A DNA stretch of 35,879 nucleotides, from positions 1-35,879 of the forward strand of contig JAYMSP010001123.1 of the NCBI GenBank assembly GCA_036897095.1. The letters are read 5' to 3'. Position 1 is the first letter of the stretch; each line of letters opens with the position of its first letter. Position numbers and translations under genes: made by a program. The notes beneath the pieces are model-generated. The model was not told the DNA's origin, did not search any database, and was given only the letters and a program-made list of their open reading frames with translations. Positions 20,400 to 31,852 of this stretch are shown one piece after another. Source of the DNA: Plantago elongata (Eukaryota; Streptophyta; Magnoliopsida; Lamiales; Plantaginaceae).

Positions 20400-22457
20400 T
20401 TTCCGTAGAATGACACAGTGGAGAACATGCCAACTCCTGCAATTCTCCCTTTTCTAGTAATATAACAGTGTGGATGTTACAAGTTTGAGGGTTGTGTTTA
20501 TTTTCAGAAACCCCATCCACATGTTTCTTTGGGACTTGTTGTTCCCTCAAAGGTTTGGTCGCAACTGCCTTTCCTTTGTTAATAACATTAGCTTTCTGAG
20601 CCTATGCTATAGGTTTCTTGGGAACCTTTATGTTCACTTTTTACAAAGGTCAACCTTTCATCACTCTTTTCTAGATGAGTGAAATTACTTGATTGTGTAT
20701 CATGTCCAAGTCATTTCTCATAAGGGTCTCCAAATATGATTGAACCTCCGTGAGAGTGTCACTAGTTTTAACATATGATTTGAAGGATATTTCTTTCGTC
20801 TTGAGTACTTCAATCTCAAAAAGAACTTTCTTCACCAACTCATTACGATTGTTTAAATCCAAGTTATATGGTAGTTTTCATTCTCAGATATCTGAGCCAT
20901 TAATGATTCTATTTTAGCATCCTTATTCTCAGATACCTTGATCAATCCAGAAACCTCTTTTTCAATAGTTTTCTTAGTTTCCTCTAAAAATTTTGTTTTA
21001 GATTTGACAACCAAAAATTCTCTTTCGTACCGATCCAATTCACTCATAACTAATCTCAAATCCTTGATTCCATTGTCATCACTTTCTTAATACAAGAATT
21101 GTGAAGTGTTAGTTACCTCATCAGCCATAAGTCACATTTCTATGTTCGAGATGTCAGGACCCATTATCTCAGCAATTCCACACATATCATTCTTGTTCTG
21201 GCCAAAGTCAATTCTATCGTGAGTAATTCCGCACAATTCTGGTGATGGTAATTTTGAGTCATCTGAGTCCTCATCATCAGATTTTGACTCAATATCCAGA
21301 GCATCGAGTTGAATTTATATCTTCTTTCCCTCATCAGTGAGCAAGGCCCTTTGAGTTATTTTGAAACACCTTCTCTCCTTCTTGGCACATGTCTTTAGCT
21401 TATTGGAAGCAGGACAATCACGTTTGAAGTGACCAGGCTTTTGATAATAGAAGCAAATATTGTTTCCAATTTCTGCGACTACAGTACTAACAACTTTATG
21501 AGCAGGGTTGTTCAAAGAGTTGTTCATTTGGTTGTTCTTGCGCTGATGATAGTTTGGGCCGAGATGCTTTTTCATCTTCTCTTTGGCTTTTTTTCATTCT
21601 ATCTCTTGGCTCACATATTTCTTCATATGACGAACAACAAGAGCATTTTCTTCAGACTCTTCCTTGGTATCCTTCTTTTTAGAAGTGCCTTGGGAAACTA
21701 CAGCAACACTCAGCAACTTTTCAGCTGCAGCCAAACCTCGTTGGGTTGTCTCATAGTTTACAGTGGCTAAATGAGAAAATAGTTCCACTGGTGTGATTTG
21801 TGGCATTCCCTGGTTAAATTAGAAGTACTGGGTATGTTCCCAATTCTGGTTCAAACTTATGACGGTTTTCACCTTCTCAAAAGTCAAATATATCTCACTA
21901 TCTCCAAGTGCATCCATATCAGTAATGAGAGTAGTAAACCTAAAATCAAGTTCTTCTAGAGTTTCAGTGGGACCTTGTTTGAAATTTTGGAATTTCAATT
22001 GCAGAACTTCGAACTTGTTTTACTTGGTTTTCTCAGTTCCGGCCCAAATTTCATCAATTATTTGCTAGTCAACTTTCGACATTTTAGCACACCACAATTT
22101 GCATTGTATATGATTAGGTGTGGATCGAATGATGATGTTATGAGCTTGACAATCCAACATGTGTCTCTTGGCATCTTTCCATGTCTAGAGTTCACAAGCT
22201 TTGTCTTCTTACTCAACATGACCAGTAGCAACACGACCACTATCACTAGTAGAAGTGTCACTACCTTCAACATCCTTGTCAGTGGTTCATCGACCGTCAG
22301 ACACTCCAATGAATTGTTTGAGTTGTCTGATTTTGATAGGTACTACCTTGATGACATAGATCATCTCATCAATAATGGCTTTGAGTTGCAGCATCATGTT
22401 GTTTTTCCATTACTCGTAATTCTCGGGCTTAAGAACAGGTGCATCACTCAGAGACAT
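20400..22457 (-). pseudogene. Ty1/copia gag with zinc knuckle, decayed
   Basis: The ATG at 22457 starts MSLSDAPVLKPENYE, followed at once by an in-frame stop and then WKNNMMLQLKAI, a typical copia gag opening. Further on are KDAKRHMLDCQAHN, LQLKFQNFKQGPTETLEELD (about 22000-21940) and ETTQRGLAAAEKL (about 21750-21710). The zinc knuckle at 21455-21415 reads CFYYQKPGHFKRDC, where the second cysteine of C-X2-C is tyrosine. After it come an acidic segment and a Lys/Glu-rich coiled-coil-like stretch (21059-20870). Gag packages element RNA in virus-like particles. The frame is broken by several stops and shifts, and the protease-integrase part is absent beyond about 20400. Confidence 0.82.
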
Positions 22458-22560
22458 ACCTGCACACTTGACACACTAATAAAAACGTCCTAAGAATGTG
22501 ACAAAAACCTTTACCTATCTGGGGGATCGAGGTTTAGTGCAGAAGGCTTGGGAACCTCTT

Positions 22561-22572
22561 ACTCTGATACCA
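22561..22572 (-). promoter_or_regulatory. Primer binding site of the copia element
   Basis: The minus strand reads TGGTATCAGAGT, complementary to initiator methionine tRNA, two bases after the LTR end CCAACA and about 100 bp before the gag ATG. Confidence 0.92.
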
Positions 22573-22574
22573 CT

Positions 22575-23961
22575 TGTTGGTCCGGATAACGGCAAATTAA
22601 AAGATTAGGAGGGGGGGGGGGGTTGAATAGTCTTTTCAAACTTTTATCGATAAACACTACTTCTCATAAACTTGAAGGTTTCTGATAATTAAATTCTGAG
22701 AGCGGAAGACTTTGCGATAGATAAATGAGTTTATGCTTTGCAGTAATAAAGTGTGTGTGTGTGTGTGTGAAGCTTGTAAGATAAATACTAGTAAATAAAA
22801 CAGCAAAGTATAGTGGTATATGGAGGTGGCATAATCCTCCAATTGATCTATTTCGGCCTTTCTTAGACCTGGAACTCACTAGAACAGATAATTGAGTGCT
22901 CCTTACAATAATCCTATTCTAAGATCACTACAAACAAATGGTTCCGATCTAAATGTTCCCATGAGTTGCTCCCTAGCTCCTCGAGCCAAGTACTTCCTAT
23001 ACTCAAGATAACCTTGGAGCTATTCCTTGATATCCCAAATCAAGTACTTCATGTACTCCACGCCTATGAAGGTGTTAGTTATGGTTGTTTGTTAGGTAAA
23101 CTTCTTGTATAACTTTTCAGTTATATTCAAAGAGCTTTGAAGAGACAAGACTACTTAATACACTTGTTCAATGAATGATAGTTTCTAATTTACTAACCCA
23201 ATTAATTGGTACCCGTTATGGGGAATGAGCTTCAGAAAGGTATCTGAAAGTTCAACTCTTTCACAAATAACAATCTCTTGTTAAATGTTCAGGACACTTA
23301 GAACTACTAGATGATTCTTTGAGCTTTGGTCGCAACATAAAGCTTGAAGAATGGTAGTAAGATACTTGAGAGAATACTTGCTTAAAAGTAGATATGAGCG
23401 TAGTTCAGTGTGTATTTCTCAGCTTCTAATGGTTGATATTTATAGATGAATTTGAGAGTCGTTTGAATAGTACTCAGAAGTCCCTTTCTCATTTTTGAAA
23501 GAGGACTTGTACACATAGCGATCTTTCAGCCAATGTAATTAATGCGTTGTACTCTTTCTTGTCCTATAGTCTCACCGAACACATAAAACTCTTTGAGAGC
23601 TAACATGCTCCAATACTCGATGATGTCATATGTTCAGAGGATTTTTTTGTGCAAATAATGCACTCCACAATATGATCTTTGATCATAGTCTATCTGAGGA
23701 GACGTAATCCTTTTAGTCTTCATAAACCTTGTGCAATCATCAGTTTTCAGTCTTCGATTAAAATCCATTGCTAGGATCCTTCTTCGTGGCCATCTCTAAA
23801 ATATAAAATTACATCCAGAGACCAAAAAATCCAAGTGTAAGATGTACTAGACTATCATACTCTCTTAAAATGTTCCACTGAACTAAGAGTACTAGTCACC
23901 TTTCTGTACTAAGATAAGTCATAGGGTGATTGATCAAATATACAAACAGATTTTCCTAACA
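22575..23961 (-). repeat. 5' LTR of the copia element (1387 bp)
   Basis: On the minus strand it begins TGTTAGGAAAATCTG at 23961 and ends CCAACA at 22575, next to the primer site. TG/CA ends and position define it as the 5' LTR. It contains a run of 12 Gs (22611-22622, plus strand) and a GT microsatellite. The matching 3' LTR is not in this window. The base stretch outside, TCAAT at 23962-23966, would be one copy of the target duplication. Confidence 0.75.
22751..22769. repeat. (GT)n microsatellite in the copia LTR
   Basis: About nine and a half GT units in a row. Confidence 0.95.
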
Positions 23962-23966
23962 TCAAT

Positions 23967-25170
23967 GTTGGCCCCCTAAACTTACGGGGAGATTCCCACT
24001 GAATTATTGAGTTCTTGGGCTTCCCAAGCTTAAAATCCATTCAGAGGAAGATATATTTCTCCCACCACTTGGATCCCAAGGATGAGATAGTGTATGAGAT
24101 GAAATTATAAATAGGCCTACTCAAAAAAGTATCCCCAACTAAAACCAACATAAAAAAATTGTCTAAAATTTTCAACAGGCTACCCTTTCAGTTTACAATA
24201 AACAATGAAACAAATAAGATTTCCCAGGGATTTTGGGATAAATGACTCGGTTCGATGCCGAGGACGTTCATGATGCTAGTTAGCTCATGCGCGATGGGCA
24301 CCCTCCATCCGCAGGCAAAAGCGGCTTGGTGGACGTCCATGTACCCGATAGGCGGATTGTAGAATGCAGGATTCCCTCGACTGGGATCATGATCTCGAAG
24401 GAGTCAAAAATTTACCATTTCTTCCTCCAATAATCTATGTCCTTGGCCTCCACCTTCGATGGACAAGTCGGCAGAAAACCATCCGCATTTAGCTCTCCAT
24501 GTTCATCTTCTATAAATACGACATAAGTGGGACTAGGGAATTAGTCTAAGCAGCTCTATCACCACCTCCGGACTACCTCTAAAGAGTAGTAACACTAACC
24601 AGTAGCACAAGTGGATCGGTTGCTTGTTTCAGGGTAGCCTCATCATCTTTACCCTCGTCTTCCTCGTCACGGGATTCTTTGTCATCCTCTTCTCCAACAT
24701 CGTCTTCATCACTCTCAGATGCAGACTCTTTGGCTTTGGACGGACAAGCCTCAGTCTCTTCTTGGTCCTCCTTGCCATCCTCGAACATCGACGTAACCTT
24801 CACAGTGACTTGTGTCCCCTCTTTCTTCAACCTGGTCCACCACGATCAGTAGAACTCCCATTCAAGATAACATGGGACTATACCTGTATCCTAGGCATGA
24901 GTACGACAGAAGCTTCAGTTGATGCTCCTTCAGTTTGGGGCACTATAACATGATCACGAGCCCATGACCAGCATCCAAATCAGGAGAGGACACTATATCG
25001 AATACCGCAACCAGAGGCTCTGCTTGGACTGATGGAGCATTGATGATATCCTCTATGTGTACCTAGTTCTCTGGAACCTCCTCCTCCAGCTGCTTGGATA
25101 TGTGTTCGCTAACCATAGCAAACCCCAAGCTTTGATTCGCACCATCGTCGTAGTCCATGGTCTCGTGCAT
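23967..25170 (-). pseudogene. Gag-like protein of an LTR element with acidic N-terminal half
   Basis: Minus-strand reading from ATG at 25170 gives MHETMDYDDGANQSLGFAMV and a frame with few stops to about 24940. An acidic stretch follows in another frame (24790-24620), rich in Glu and Asp. The last part (24376-23967) reads PIGYMDVHQAAFACGWRVPI, HELTSIMNVLGIEPSHLSQN, PWEILF, then GSKWWEKYIFL. This order, a proline-glycine-tyrosine block, a CGWRVP-like block, an L-G-I-x-P-x-x-L block and later W-W-E-K-Y, resembles the 'putative gypsy type transposon' domain of plant gag-like proteins. At least two in-frame stops and several frame changes break it. It ends exactly where the copia LTR begins, so the copia element probably inserted into it. 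The family call is moderate. Confidence 0.55.
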
Positions 25171-25721
25171 ATTTTGACTATCGCTACCGGGCATCCTTGG
25201 GCACAAGGAAATGGATCAGTAACGTGGGGTGTTATGTCCAAGATGTCCATGTAGGTGTCTTTTGAGGTCCGATTGTTCAAAGGAAACCCTGATCTACTGT
25301 GCAGACTAGCAAAACTACACGTTTGGCACATAGTATCATGCCATATCAAGAGAAATCATGCGCATCGACACTTACTACAAAAGTCAAAAAGACCTACATG
25401 CAATTCTTCAATATTCAAAAAGCATTCACATTTTACAACCTGCTTACGGAAAAAAGAGAGAGGCGTATACTACAAGACCATATAAGAATTTGTAGCATAA
25501 ATCTCAGAGGGAATTTTTATTTACTTGTTTGAGATGATGAATGCTGGTCTGATGATCAGTAAAGATCGTCTTCCTCTATGTCAATTGATCTTCGTTATTT
25601 GAGTGTATGATCGAAGCTATTGTTTCTTGAGAATGGTGGATACTTGTTTGGAATTGCTCAGAGCTTGTTGTAGATTTGAATTCGCTGAAGTGTGACAATG
25701 ATTGTTCGTTAGGAATACTTA
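25171..25721. other. Leader side of the gag-like pseudogene, no gene seen
   Basis: Several short frames on both strands lack recognisable motifs. Being upstream of the gag-like gene, this is probably its leader, cut off by the second gypsy element at 25722. Confidence 0.4.
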
Positions 25722-27117
25722 TGTGACGGACATAAATGAAAGACACAAACATATGAACTAAATTTAATTTCAAAAGGTCTAAAAGATGTCGAGCTTTTAG
25801 ATGAGTCTAAACAAAGCCACAAGCGGCAACTAAACACAACACTAAGAATTTGACTTTAACAAAAGTAGTTTTGAGCCCAAAAGACTTGAATGAATAACCA
25901 CCCACTCTCTCTGTTGCTGAATGTATAAGACTCTAAGGCATCCATGTTAATGATATCTACAAGAAGGCAAGATAACAAATGTGAGATAAAACTCAGTGCG
26001 GTTTCATGCATAAGTGAACAAAAAATTAGTCAGTAAATAAGATATGAAATGAATCATAATATATAAATCAATCATTGAAACAAAACGAGCAAATCACGAA
26101 TCGAATATTATTGTTGATGTTGTTTCCTTATAACCCCAATCCAAGCCCTTATCTCTCCAGACATGAAGTTATCACTGTCAATGAAGCGAATACCACGCCT
26201 GGTACATGGGTGAAATTCTCCTACCCTCCAAGACCTCGGCGACTTCTGCATCGTGTCAAGGGGAATTAAGTTGGAGCAATGAACATCTCGAAATTCACTA
26301 GTGTTCGAAACTGTTCAAGGGAATACTCACGCCGAAACGAAGATGGATACGTATCCCAGAAAACGAAGCAAAACAAATGAAGTCCATAACGAAATGAATA
26401 ACAAATTCATATACGTATATATTTTTGAGAGGAAGCATGAGAAAATGAATTTTGATGCAATTTTAGAATCTTCATGAGTTTTTTGAAATTTCAGATGCAG
26501 TACTATATAATAGATACTATCAAAATAACCTTCTTGGTTTTTGCAAATATAACTATACATTTTGGGTCGAACACTCATCTGTAACAACCTCGCAAAACTT
26601 AACTCCTGCAATCCTGAAAAAAGGAATATTACTTAACAAATGAAGCAAGAGTAAATTAATACTCCCTAACCCACGACTATCTTTGGACGAAACCATTACA
26701 TGAACCACGTGAGATAAATCATGCACACAAAACAATTATGTACATAATACATCATTTAGAGATGTCAAGTACTCGACTAAACATATCAACCTAATTCATA
26801 TAACAAGACGAGCATAATAGTCATAAACAAATAATTCAATAATTGAATAACATAGAAATTTGTTTATGTATTAGCATGCAATACAAAGTAGAACAAAATA
26901 TCAAAAAATCATGTCAAGGATGAGAATTGAACACAAGACCAAGGGGATTATCATAAGAACAGCCTAAGGCAAAGCCACTCGGAGACAGACACTTTGGCAC
27001 AAGTCTCGGGAACTTTCTTGAGTGAAAATATTAAATAAAATATATAATTAAATAATTAATAATATAAAAATTAAAATTAAAATAATAAAATTTTATTAAA
27101 AAATCTGGGTCGGTACA
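25722..27117 (-). repeat. 3' LTR of the chromovirus, with promoter deleted
   Basis: It aligns with the right LTR (31853-34001) at both ends. It lacks about 735 bp, with the junction at 27000/27001, corresponding to 33154-33888 of the right LTR. The lost part holds the TATA box and most of the adjacent repeats and leader. Confidence 0.9.
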
Positions 27118-27135
27118 CTCGCCCTTCCTCAAAAG
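27118..27135 (-). promoter_or_regulatory. Polypurine tract of the chromovirus
   Basis: The minus strand reads TTTTGAGGAAGGGCGAG directly before the LTR start TGTACCGACC. Confidence 0.85.
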
Positions 27136-28560
27136 AATTTGGTCCCCAAATTCTAACCTGAAGAATTGAATAGCTCTGGGTACTGACTCCTCATGTCATC
27201 TTCGAGTTCCCACATTGCTTATTCATGTTTCTGGTTTCTCCAAAGCACTTTCACTTGTTTGATTTTCCTATTCCGAAGTTGTTGCACTTTTTCATCCAAA
27301 GATCTTAATTGGTCTTTCAATGTAAAAGAAATCCTCCTTTGTTTCCAGGTCCTCGTGTTATATCATATGTGAGGGGTCTGGATTATACTTCTTCAGTTGA
27401 GACACATGGAACACATCATGAATTCCATAAATTAATGATGGTAGGAGAAGACGATAAGCAACTAAACCAATCCTCTGAATTATCTCAAACGGGCCAATGA
27501 AACGAGGACTTAACTTTCCTCTCTTACCCACCCTAATGACTCCCTTTCTCGGAGATAACTTCAAGAAGACCTGGTCCCCATTTTCTATCTACTATGAGCG
27601 GTCTTCAATCGTTGTCAAATCAACTTAACCTTATATAACGTCTCTTGTAGTATGTCTACCAAAGTTCATTTACATGGACCATTCGAAGTAACTTGATCTT
27701 CCAAATCCCAGTGTATTGGTGATCGAAACTTATGCCCATATAATGCCACGAACAGAGCCATCTGAATAGAAGATAGGTAATTGTTTTTGTAGGCGAATTC
27801 AACTAATGGGATTTGTTTGGCCCAACTTCATAGTCCAATACACACATCCTCAATAAATCCTCAAGTGTTTGAATAGTCCTCTCGGATTGAACATCAGTTT
27901 GAGGAAGAGCTGCAATACTTAATTTCAATCTAGTCTCCAAATTCTCGTGTACTTGTTTCCAAACTCGATCCGAGACAATGTTGACAAGAGTAACGTGAAG
28001 ACGAATTATCTCATCTAGATAAATCTGAGCAAGGTCTCTGTAGTGTAAGTCATTTTTACTTGGAGAAAATGTGCAGACTTAGTTAGCCGATCTACAAAGA
28101 TCCAAATGTTATCGTATCCTCCTCTTGATGTAGGCAATCCAGTTACAAAATCCATAAAGATCATTTCCCATTTCCACATGGAAAATCTCGAGTGGTTGTA
28201 GTACCCCAGCAGGTCTCAAGTGTTCCACTTTCACTTGTTGGCAAGTTAGGCATTTTTGAACATACTCAGTGATCTCTCTTTTCATGTCATTCAACCAGTA
28301 CGACCTTTTTAAATCTTCATACATTTTTGTACCTCCTGGATGAACTGAGTACTTTGATTTATGAGCTTCATCCAAATTAAACGTTTCAGCTCTTCATTGG
28401 TCGGTGCACATATGCGTCCTTGGATCCATAGAATCCCGTCTTTATCAAGGGAAAACTTCTTATATGAAGGTTTTGACAAATTAGACTTAACTCTTTCCAA
28501 CTTAACATCTTTCCCTTGGGCTTCACCAATCAATTTGCCAATTTGTGGCCTCAAGGTGAT
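27136..28560 (-). pseudogene. Chromovirus integrase with GPF block and chromodomain-like end
   Basis: Integrase joins element DNA to the host chromosome. The zinc-binding domain is seen at 28375-28180: EAHKSKYSVHPGGTKMYEDL, a YWLNDMKREITEYV stretch, then CLTCQQVKVEH, giving the H-H-C-C set. The core shows VDRLTKSAHF (about 28095-28066), EIIRLHVTLVNIVSDRVW and QSERTIQTLEDLLRMCVLDY. About eight residues after the second catalytic Asp are missing (normally D-P-R-F-T-S-R-F). The GPF block is intact at 27564-27358 with [16 protein letters not shown], then [20 protein letters not shown]. Beyond it a remnant like VLWRN and EEDMRSQYPELF matches the chromodomain-like tail that guides chromovirus insertion. 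Frameshifts separate these blocks. Confidence 0.88.
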
Positions 28561-28960
28561 GTTTGAGAATAGGACGGGTTGTGAACGGAAGAAAGATTAG
28601 ATATATGAATCTTGCGGCTAAGAGCATCAACTACCACATTAGCTTTCCCTGGATGATACTGAATAGAACAATCATAGTCCTCTAGCAGTTCCACCCAACG
28701 CCTTTCTCTCATATTTAAATCCTTTCAAGAGAAAATATACTTCAAACTTTTGTGATCCGTGTAGACGATAAACTTTGTACCATAGAGATAGTGTCTCCAT
28801 TTACCCAAGGTAAACACGATCGCTGCTAGTTCAATATCATGAGTTGGATAATTTCTTTCATGCAACTTCAACTTCCTCGAGGCATAAGCTATCACTTTAT
28901 CATGTTGCATTAGTACACATCCCAAACCTTCCTTAGATCGGTCTTGAGGTTAATTTTTTC
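28561..28960 (-). pseudogene. Chromovirus RNase H
   Basis: The domain removes the RNA template after reverse transcription. Readable blocks are [59 protein letters not shown] and, after a stop, [20 protein letters not shown] and VDALSRK. The D of YTDHKSL and the E of IELAA are kept. A frame break lies between it and the reverse transcriptase, and a stop splits it near 28724. Confidence 0.88.
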
Positions 28961-29772
28961 TTCAATTCCTGGAAACTCACTTCACACTTGTCAGATCACT
29001 CAAACTTTGAACTTTTCTGAGTTAAATCTGACAGTGGACCGGCTATATTAGAATAATTTCTCACAAATCTTCTGGAATAACCGGCTAAACCTAGAAAACC
29101 TCTAACCTCACTGACTGTCTCCGATCTCTTCCAATCCAAAATGGCCTCAATTTTTTACGAATCAACTGTAATTACATCCACTGAAATGATATGTCCTAGA
29201 AAGGCTACCTTATTGAGCCAAAACCCACACTTTCTAAACTTTGCATAGAGTGAGTGTTTGCCCAAGGTCTCTAGGACAATTCTAAGATGGTTCTTGTGAT
29301 CCTTCTTCGACTTTGAGTATACTAGGATATCATCTATGAAAACAACCACAAATTGATCCAAGTATGGAGAAAATACTCGATGCATCAGGTCCATGAATGT
29401 GGTTGGAGCATTTGTAAGTCCAAATGGCATAACCACGAATTCGTAGTGACCATATCGCGAATTTAGCGCGGGTTTAAGTATATCTCCCTCCTTCACCTTC
29501 AACTGATAATATCCTTGACGAAGGTCCAACTTTGAAAATACAATTGAACCCTGCAGTTGGTCAAAGATTTCACAGATGCGTGGTAATGGATATTGGTTCT
29601 TAATTGTAACCTGATTTAGCCCATGATAATCGATGCATATCCTCATCATTCCATTTTTCTTCTTTACGAACAATATAGGTGCTCCCCAAGGTGATGAGCT
29701 TGGTCTAATGAATCCATGGTCTATCAACTCTTCCAATTGAGACTTCAACTCCTTGAGTTCTACTGGTGCCAT
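28961..29772 (-). pseudogene. Chromovirus reverse transcriptase
   Basis: A 205-codon open stretch (29772-29155) holds most of the domain: [20 protein letters not shown], then [59 protein letters not shown] and the catalytic [17 protein letters not shown]. The FIDD aspartates and the first aspartate in [10 protein letters not shown] are kept, so this is the best preserved part of the element. A stop at 29155 cuts the thumb, which continues as [20 protein letters not shown] and [10 protein letters not shown] to about 29040. It copies element RNA into DNA in the cytoplasmic particle. Confidence 0.92.
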
Positions 29773-30009
29773 TCTTATGGAGCTTTTGAAATTGGTTTGG
29801 TTCCTGGAGCTATTTCTATAGCGAACTCAACTTCATGATCAGGGGGTAAGGAAGTTAACTCTTCTGGAATTACATCCCGAAATTCCTTTACAACCCTTAC
29901 TTCTTCCATCTTCATTTGCTCTGATGACTTGTTAACAATAAAAGCCAAGAAACACGAAATTCCTTTCAAGCAAAACTTTCGAGCCTTGTCAGCTGGAAAA
30001 GGGTATAAT
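29773..30009 (-). pseudogene. Chromovirus protease-to-reverse-transcriptase linker
   Basis: It reads KEFRDVIPEELTSLPPDHEV followed by [17 protein letters not shown], the conserved stretch just before gypsy reverse transcriptase. A frame change at about 29774 separates it from the reverse transcriptase, and it is also in a different frame from the protease. Confidence 0.85.
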
Positions 30010-30675
30010 TTAAGACCTTGTGATCACTTTCCAGGACAACTTGTGACGTGCTTGGTTCACCGAGCATGATAACTTCTGAACGACCATCTGTCTGGACGTG
30101 ATGTTCAAATAGCCAATCCATTCCGAAGATAATCCATAGCCTGAAATGGAAAGTAATATAAGGTTCGCATGAAAGATTTTACCATAAATAGAAATTTCAC
30201 AACCCTTAACGTAATTAATGGATAAGGCGCTAGCACCCATAGGAGTAGATAATTCTAACATGCATGGTAAATCTTCTAAGAAATACTTAAGGGATTTACC
30301 AAACGATGCATCAATAAAGGAATGAGTGGCACCAACATCAAACAAAGCTTTACAAGAGGAATTAGCAATATTGATAGTACCTTCCACGACATTTGCTGAT
30401 TCCTCAACATGTTGAGCATCCAATGTAAAAACTTTAGCACGAACCCTTGGTCCACTACTTCCAGCACTAGTTCCCTTAACGGATTGGATTCCATCAGATG
30501 GTAATGGCATCCTTTTTGGACAATCTTGAATCTGGTGTTGGTCACTGCCACAAGCTATACAGAGTCCATGTTTCTTCCAACAATGGCTTTCATGATGTGT
30601 CGAACCCCCACACCAGCCACAAAGTTGGCTCACTTGACAACTATCCACAATGGCCGTAAAACCACGAGGCTGCAT
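30010..30675 (-). pseudogene. Chromovirus gag zinc knuckles and protease
   Basis: This 221-codon stretch starts inside the gag-pol frame. Two zinc knuckles are intact: C19-C22-H27-C32 (CGWCGGSTHHESHC) and C39-C42-H47-C52 (CIACGSDQHQIQDC); they bind element RNA. The retroviral-type aspartic protease follows, with the active-site block CKALFDVGATHSFI at about residues 108-119. The family pattern is Asp-Ser/Thr-Gly; here residue 114 is Val, so the enzyme would most likely be inactive. From about residue 185 the sequence is out of frame; the DVILGMDWL-like block normally following is found in another frame. Confidence 0.88.
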
Positions 30676-31480
30676 ATCTTATTCTGAATGATACTTCTTA
30701 GCTAATGGGGCCTGGTTTCAATTTCCTTTCCCAGTGGTAGTGTTAGGATGAGGCCTCTTTTCACACTTCTTATTGCGGTTGAGTTCTGCCAAGCCTGCTT
30801 CACTTTGATGCCTTTTCCACTGCCGAAGAGTAATTTGGAACATCGATACCCAACAAGATGTGTTGAAGGCCAGGCTGTAAGCCCTTAGTAAAATGCCGAG
30901 CCTTTCTTCTCTCATCGTCCATCATGTGAGGAACATACTTTAGCCGGCCGGTAAACTCCGCATCATATTTAGCCACACACATTGAACCTTGCTCCAACTA
31001 TAAAATTCATCTTTTCTCCCTTCTCTAATCAGCCTTGGGACAAACTTCTCAATGAATTCCATTTGGAAATTCTCCCAAGTTCTAGGAACATTCTTTTGTC
31101 TCTCTTTCACCTCAACAGAGTTCAACCAATGACGTGATGCTCCTTCGAACAGGAAAACCACCAACTCCACTTTTTGTACATCACGTACCTTTATACCCCA
31201 TTAATGTTCTCCAGGCCCTCCAACTAGAGTTCCTCTTTTCTCGGATCTGGCTCACCGACAAACTTTGGATATGTTGAAAATTAAGGAAACGCTCCATCGT
31301 CTGATCCTATACCGGTGGAGGTGGAGGTTGGGCAACCCGGTTTGCATCAGCTTGAAGTGCTTCCATGAACTATTGCATTACATTCATCATTTGCTCCATG
31401 TTAGCCTAAGGATCCTGACACGCTTGGTTGTTGTTTGTCCTTCTTCCTCTATTTGTGCTATAGGAAGTCGTAAAATAGAA
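30640..31480 (-). pseudogene. Chromovirus gag capsid region
   Basis: Pieces in three frames: an N-terminal PPPPPV stretch, then KVELVVFLFEGASRHWLNSV (31170-31100), RTWENFQMEFIEKFVPRLIR and, shifted, MEQGSMCVAKYDAEF, MDDERRKARHFTKGLQPGLQ and ILLGIDVPNYSSAVEKASK (to 30800). This is the retrotransposon gag domain that forms the particle shell. Frameshifts lie near 31000 and 30800, and the N-terminal part contains stops. Confidence 0.88.
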
Positions 31481-31838
31481 AATAAATTAAAATAAAACAC
31501 ATCCTTCAAGGTGACTAACTCTGGAAATTAGGCAAAATAAAAAAAGAAAATGACTTAACTAATACCAGAACTAGTAACTTAAACAAATTATCACATGTGA
31601 ATCTATAACACAGTCAAAGAGAAGAATTTATGCAATAAAGATAACATAAACAATTACATGCGATCATAAAATGTTGAAAAGATCACATAAGCAAGAAAAT
31701 GTATTTTCAGGATATACTAACAAAAGAAAAGGACACAACCCAAGTCCAGCAACACCTCACTCACTCATCCCCCCCCCCCCCCCCCCCCCCCAGGTCAGAA
31801 AATCTTATCCTGGCACAACCCAGGCTTAAAAGTCCAGA
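31481..31838 (-). other. Chromovirus leader with homopolymer tract
   Basis: This is the untranslated stretch between primer site and gag. It contains 23 consecutive Cs at 31769-31791 (G-run on the element's coding strand). No other feature is seen. Confidence 0.8.
31769..31791. repeat. C23 homopolymer
   Basis: Twenty-three Cs in a row on the plus strand. Exact length may be affected by sequencing error. Confidence 0.9.
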
Positions 31839-31852
31839 CTCTAATACCAAAC
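31839..31852 (-). promoter_or_regulatory. Primer binding site of the chromovirus, mutated
   Basis: The minus strand reads TTGGTATTAGAGTC next to the LTR end GTCACA. It matches the initiator methionine tRNA site TGGTATCAGAG with one C-to-T change. Confidence 0.82.
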
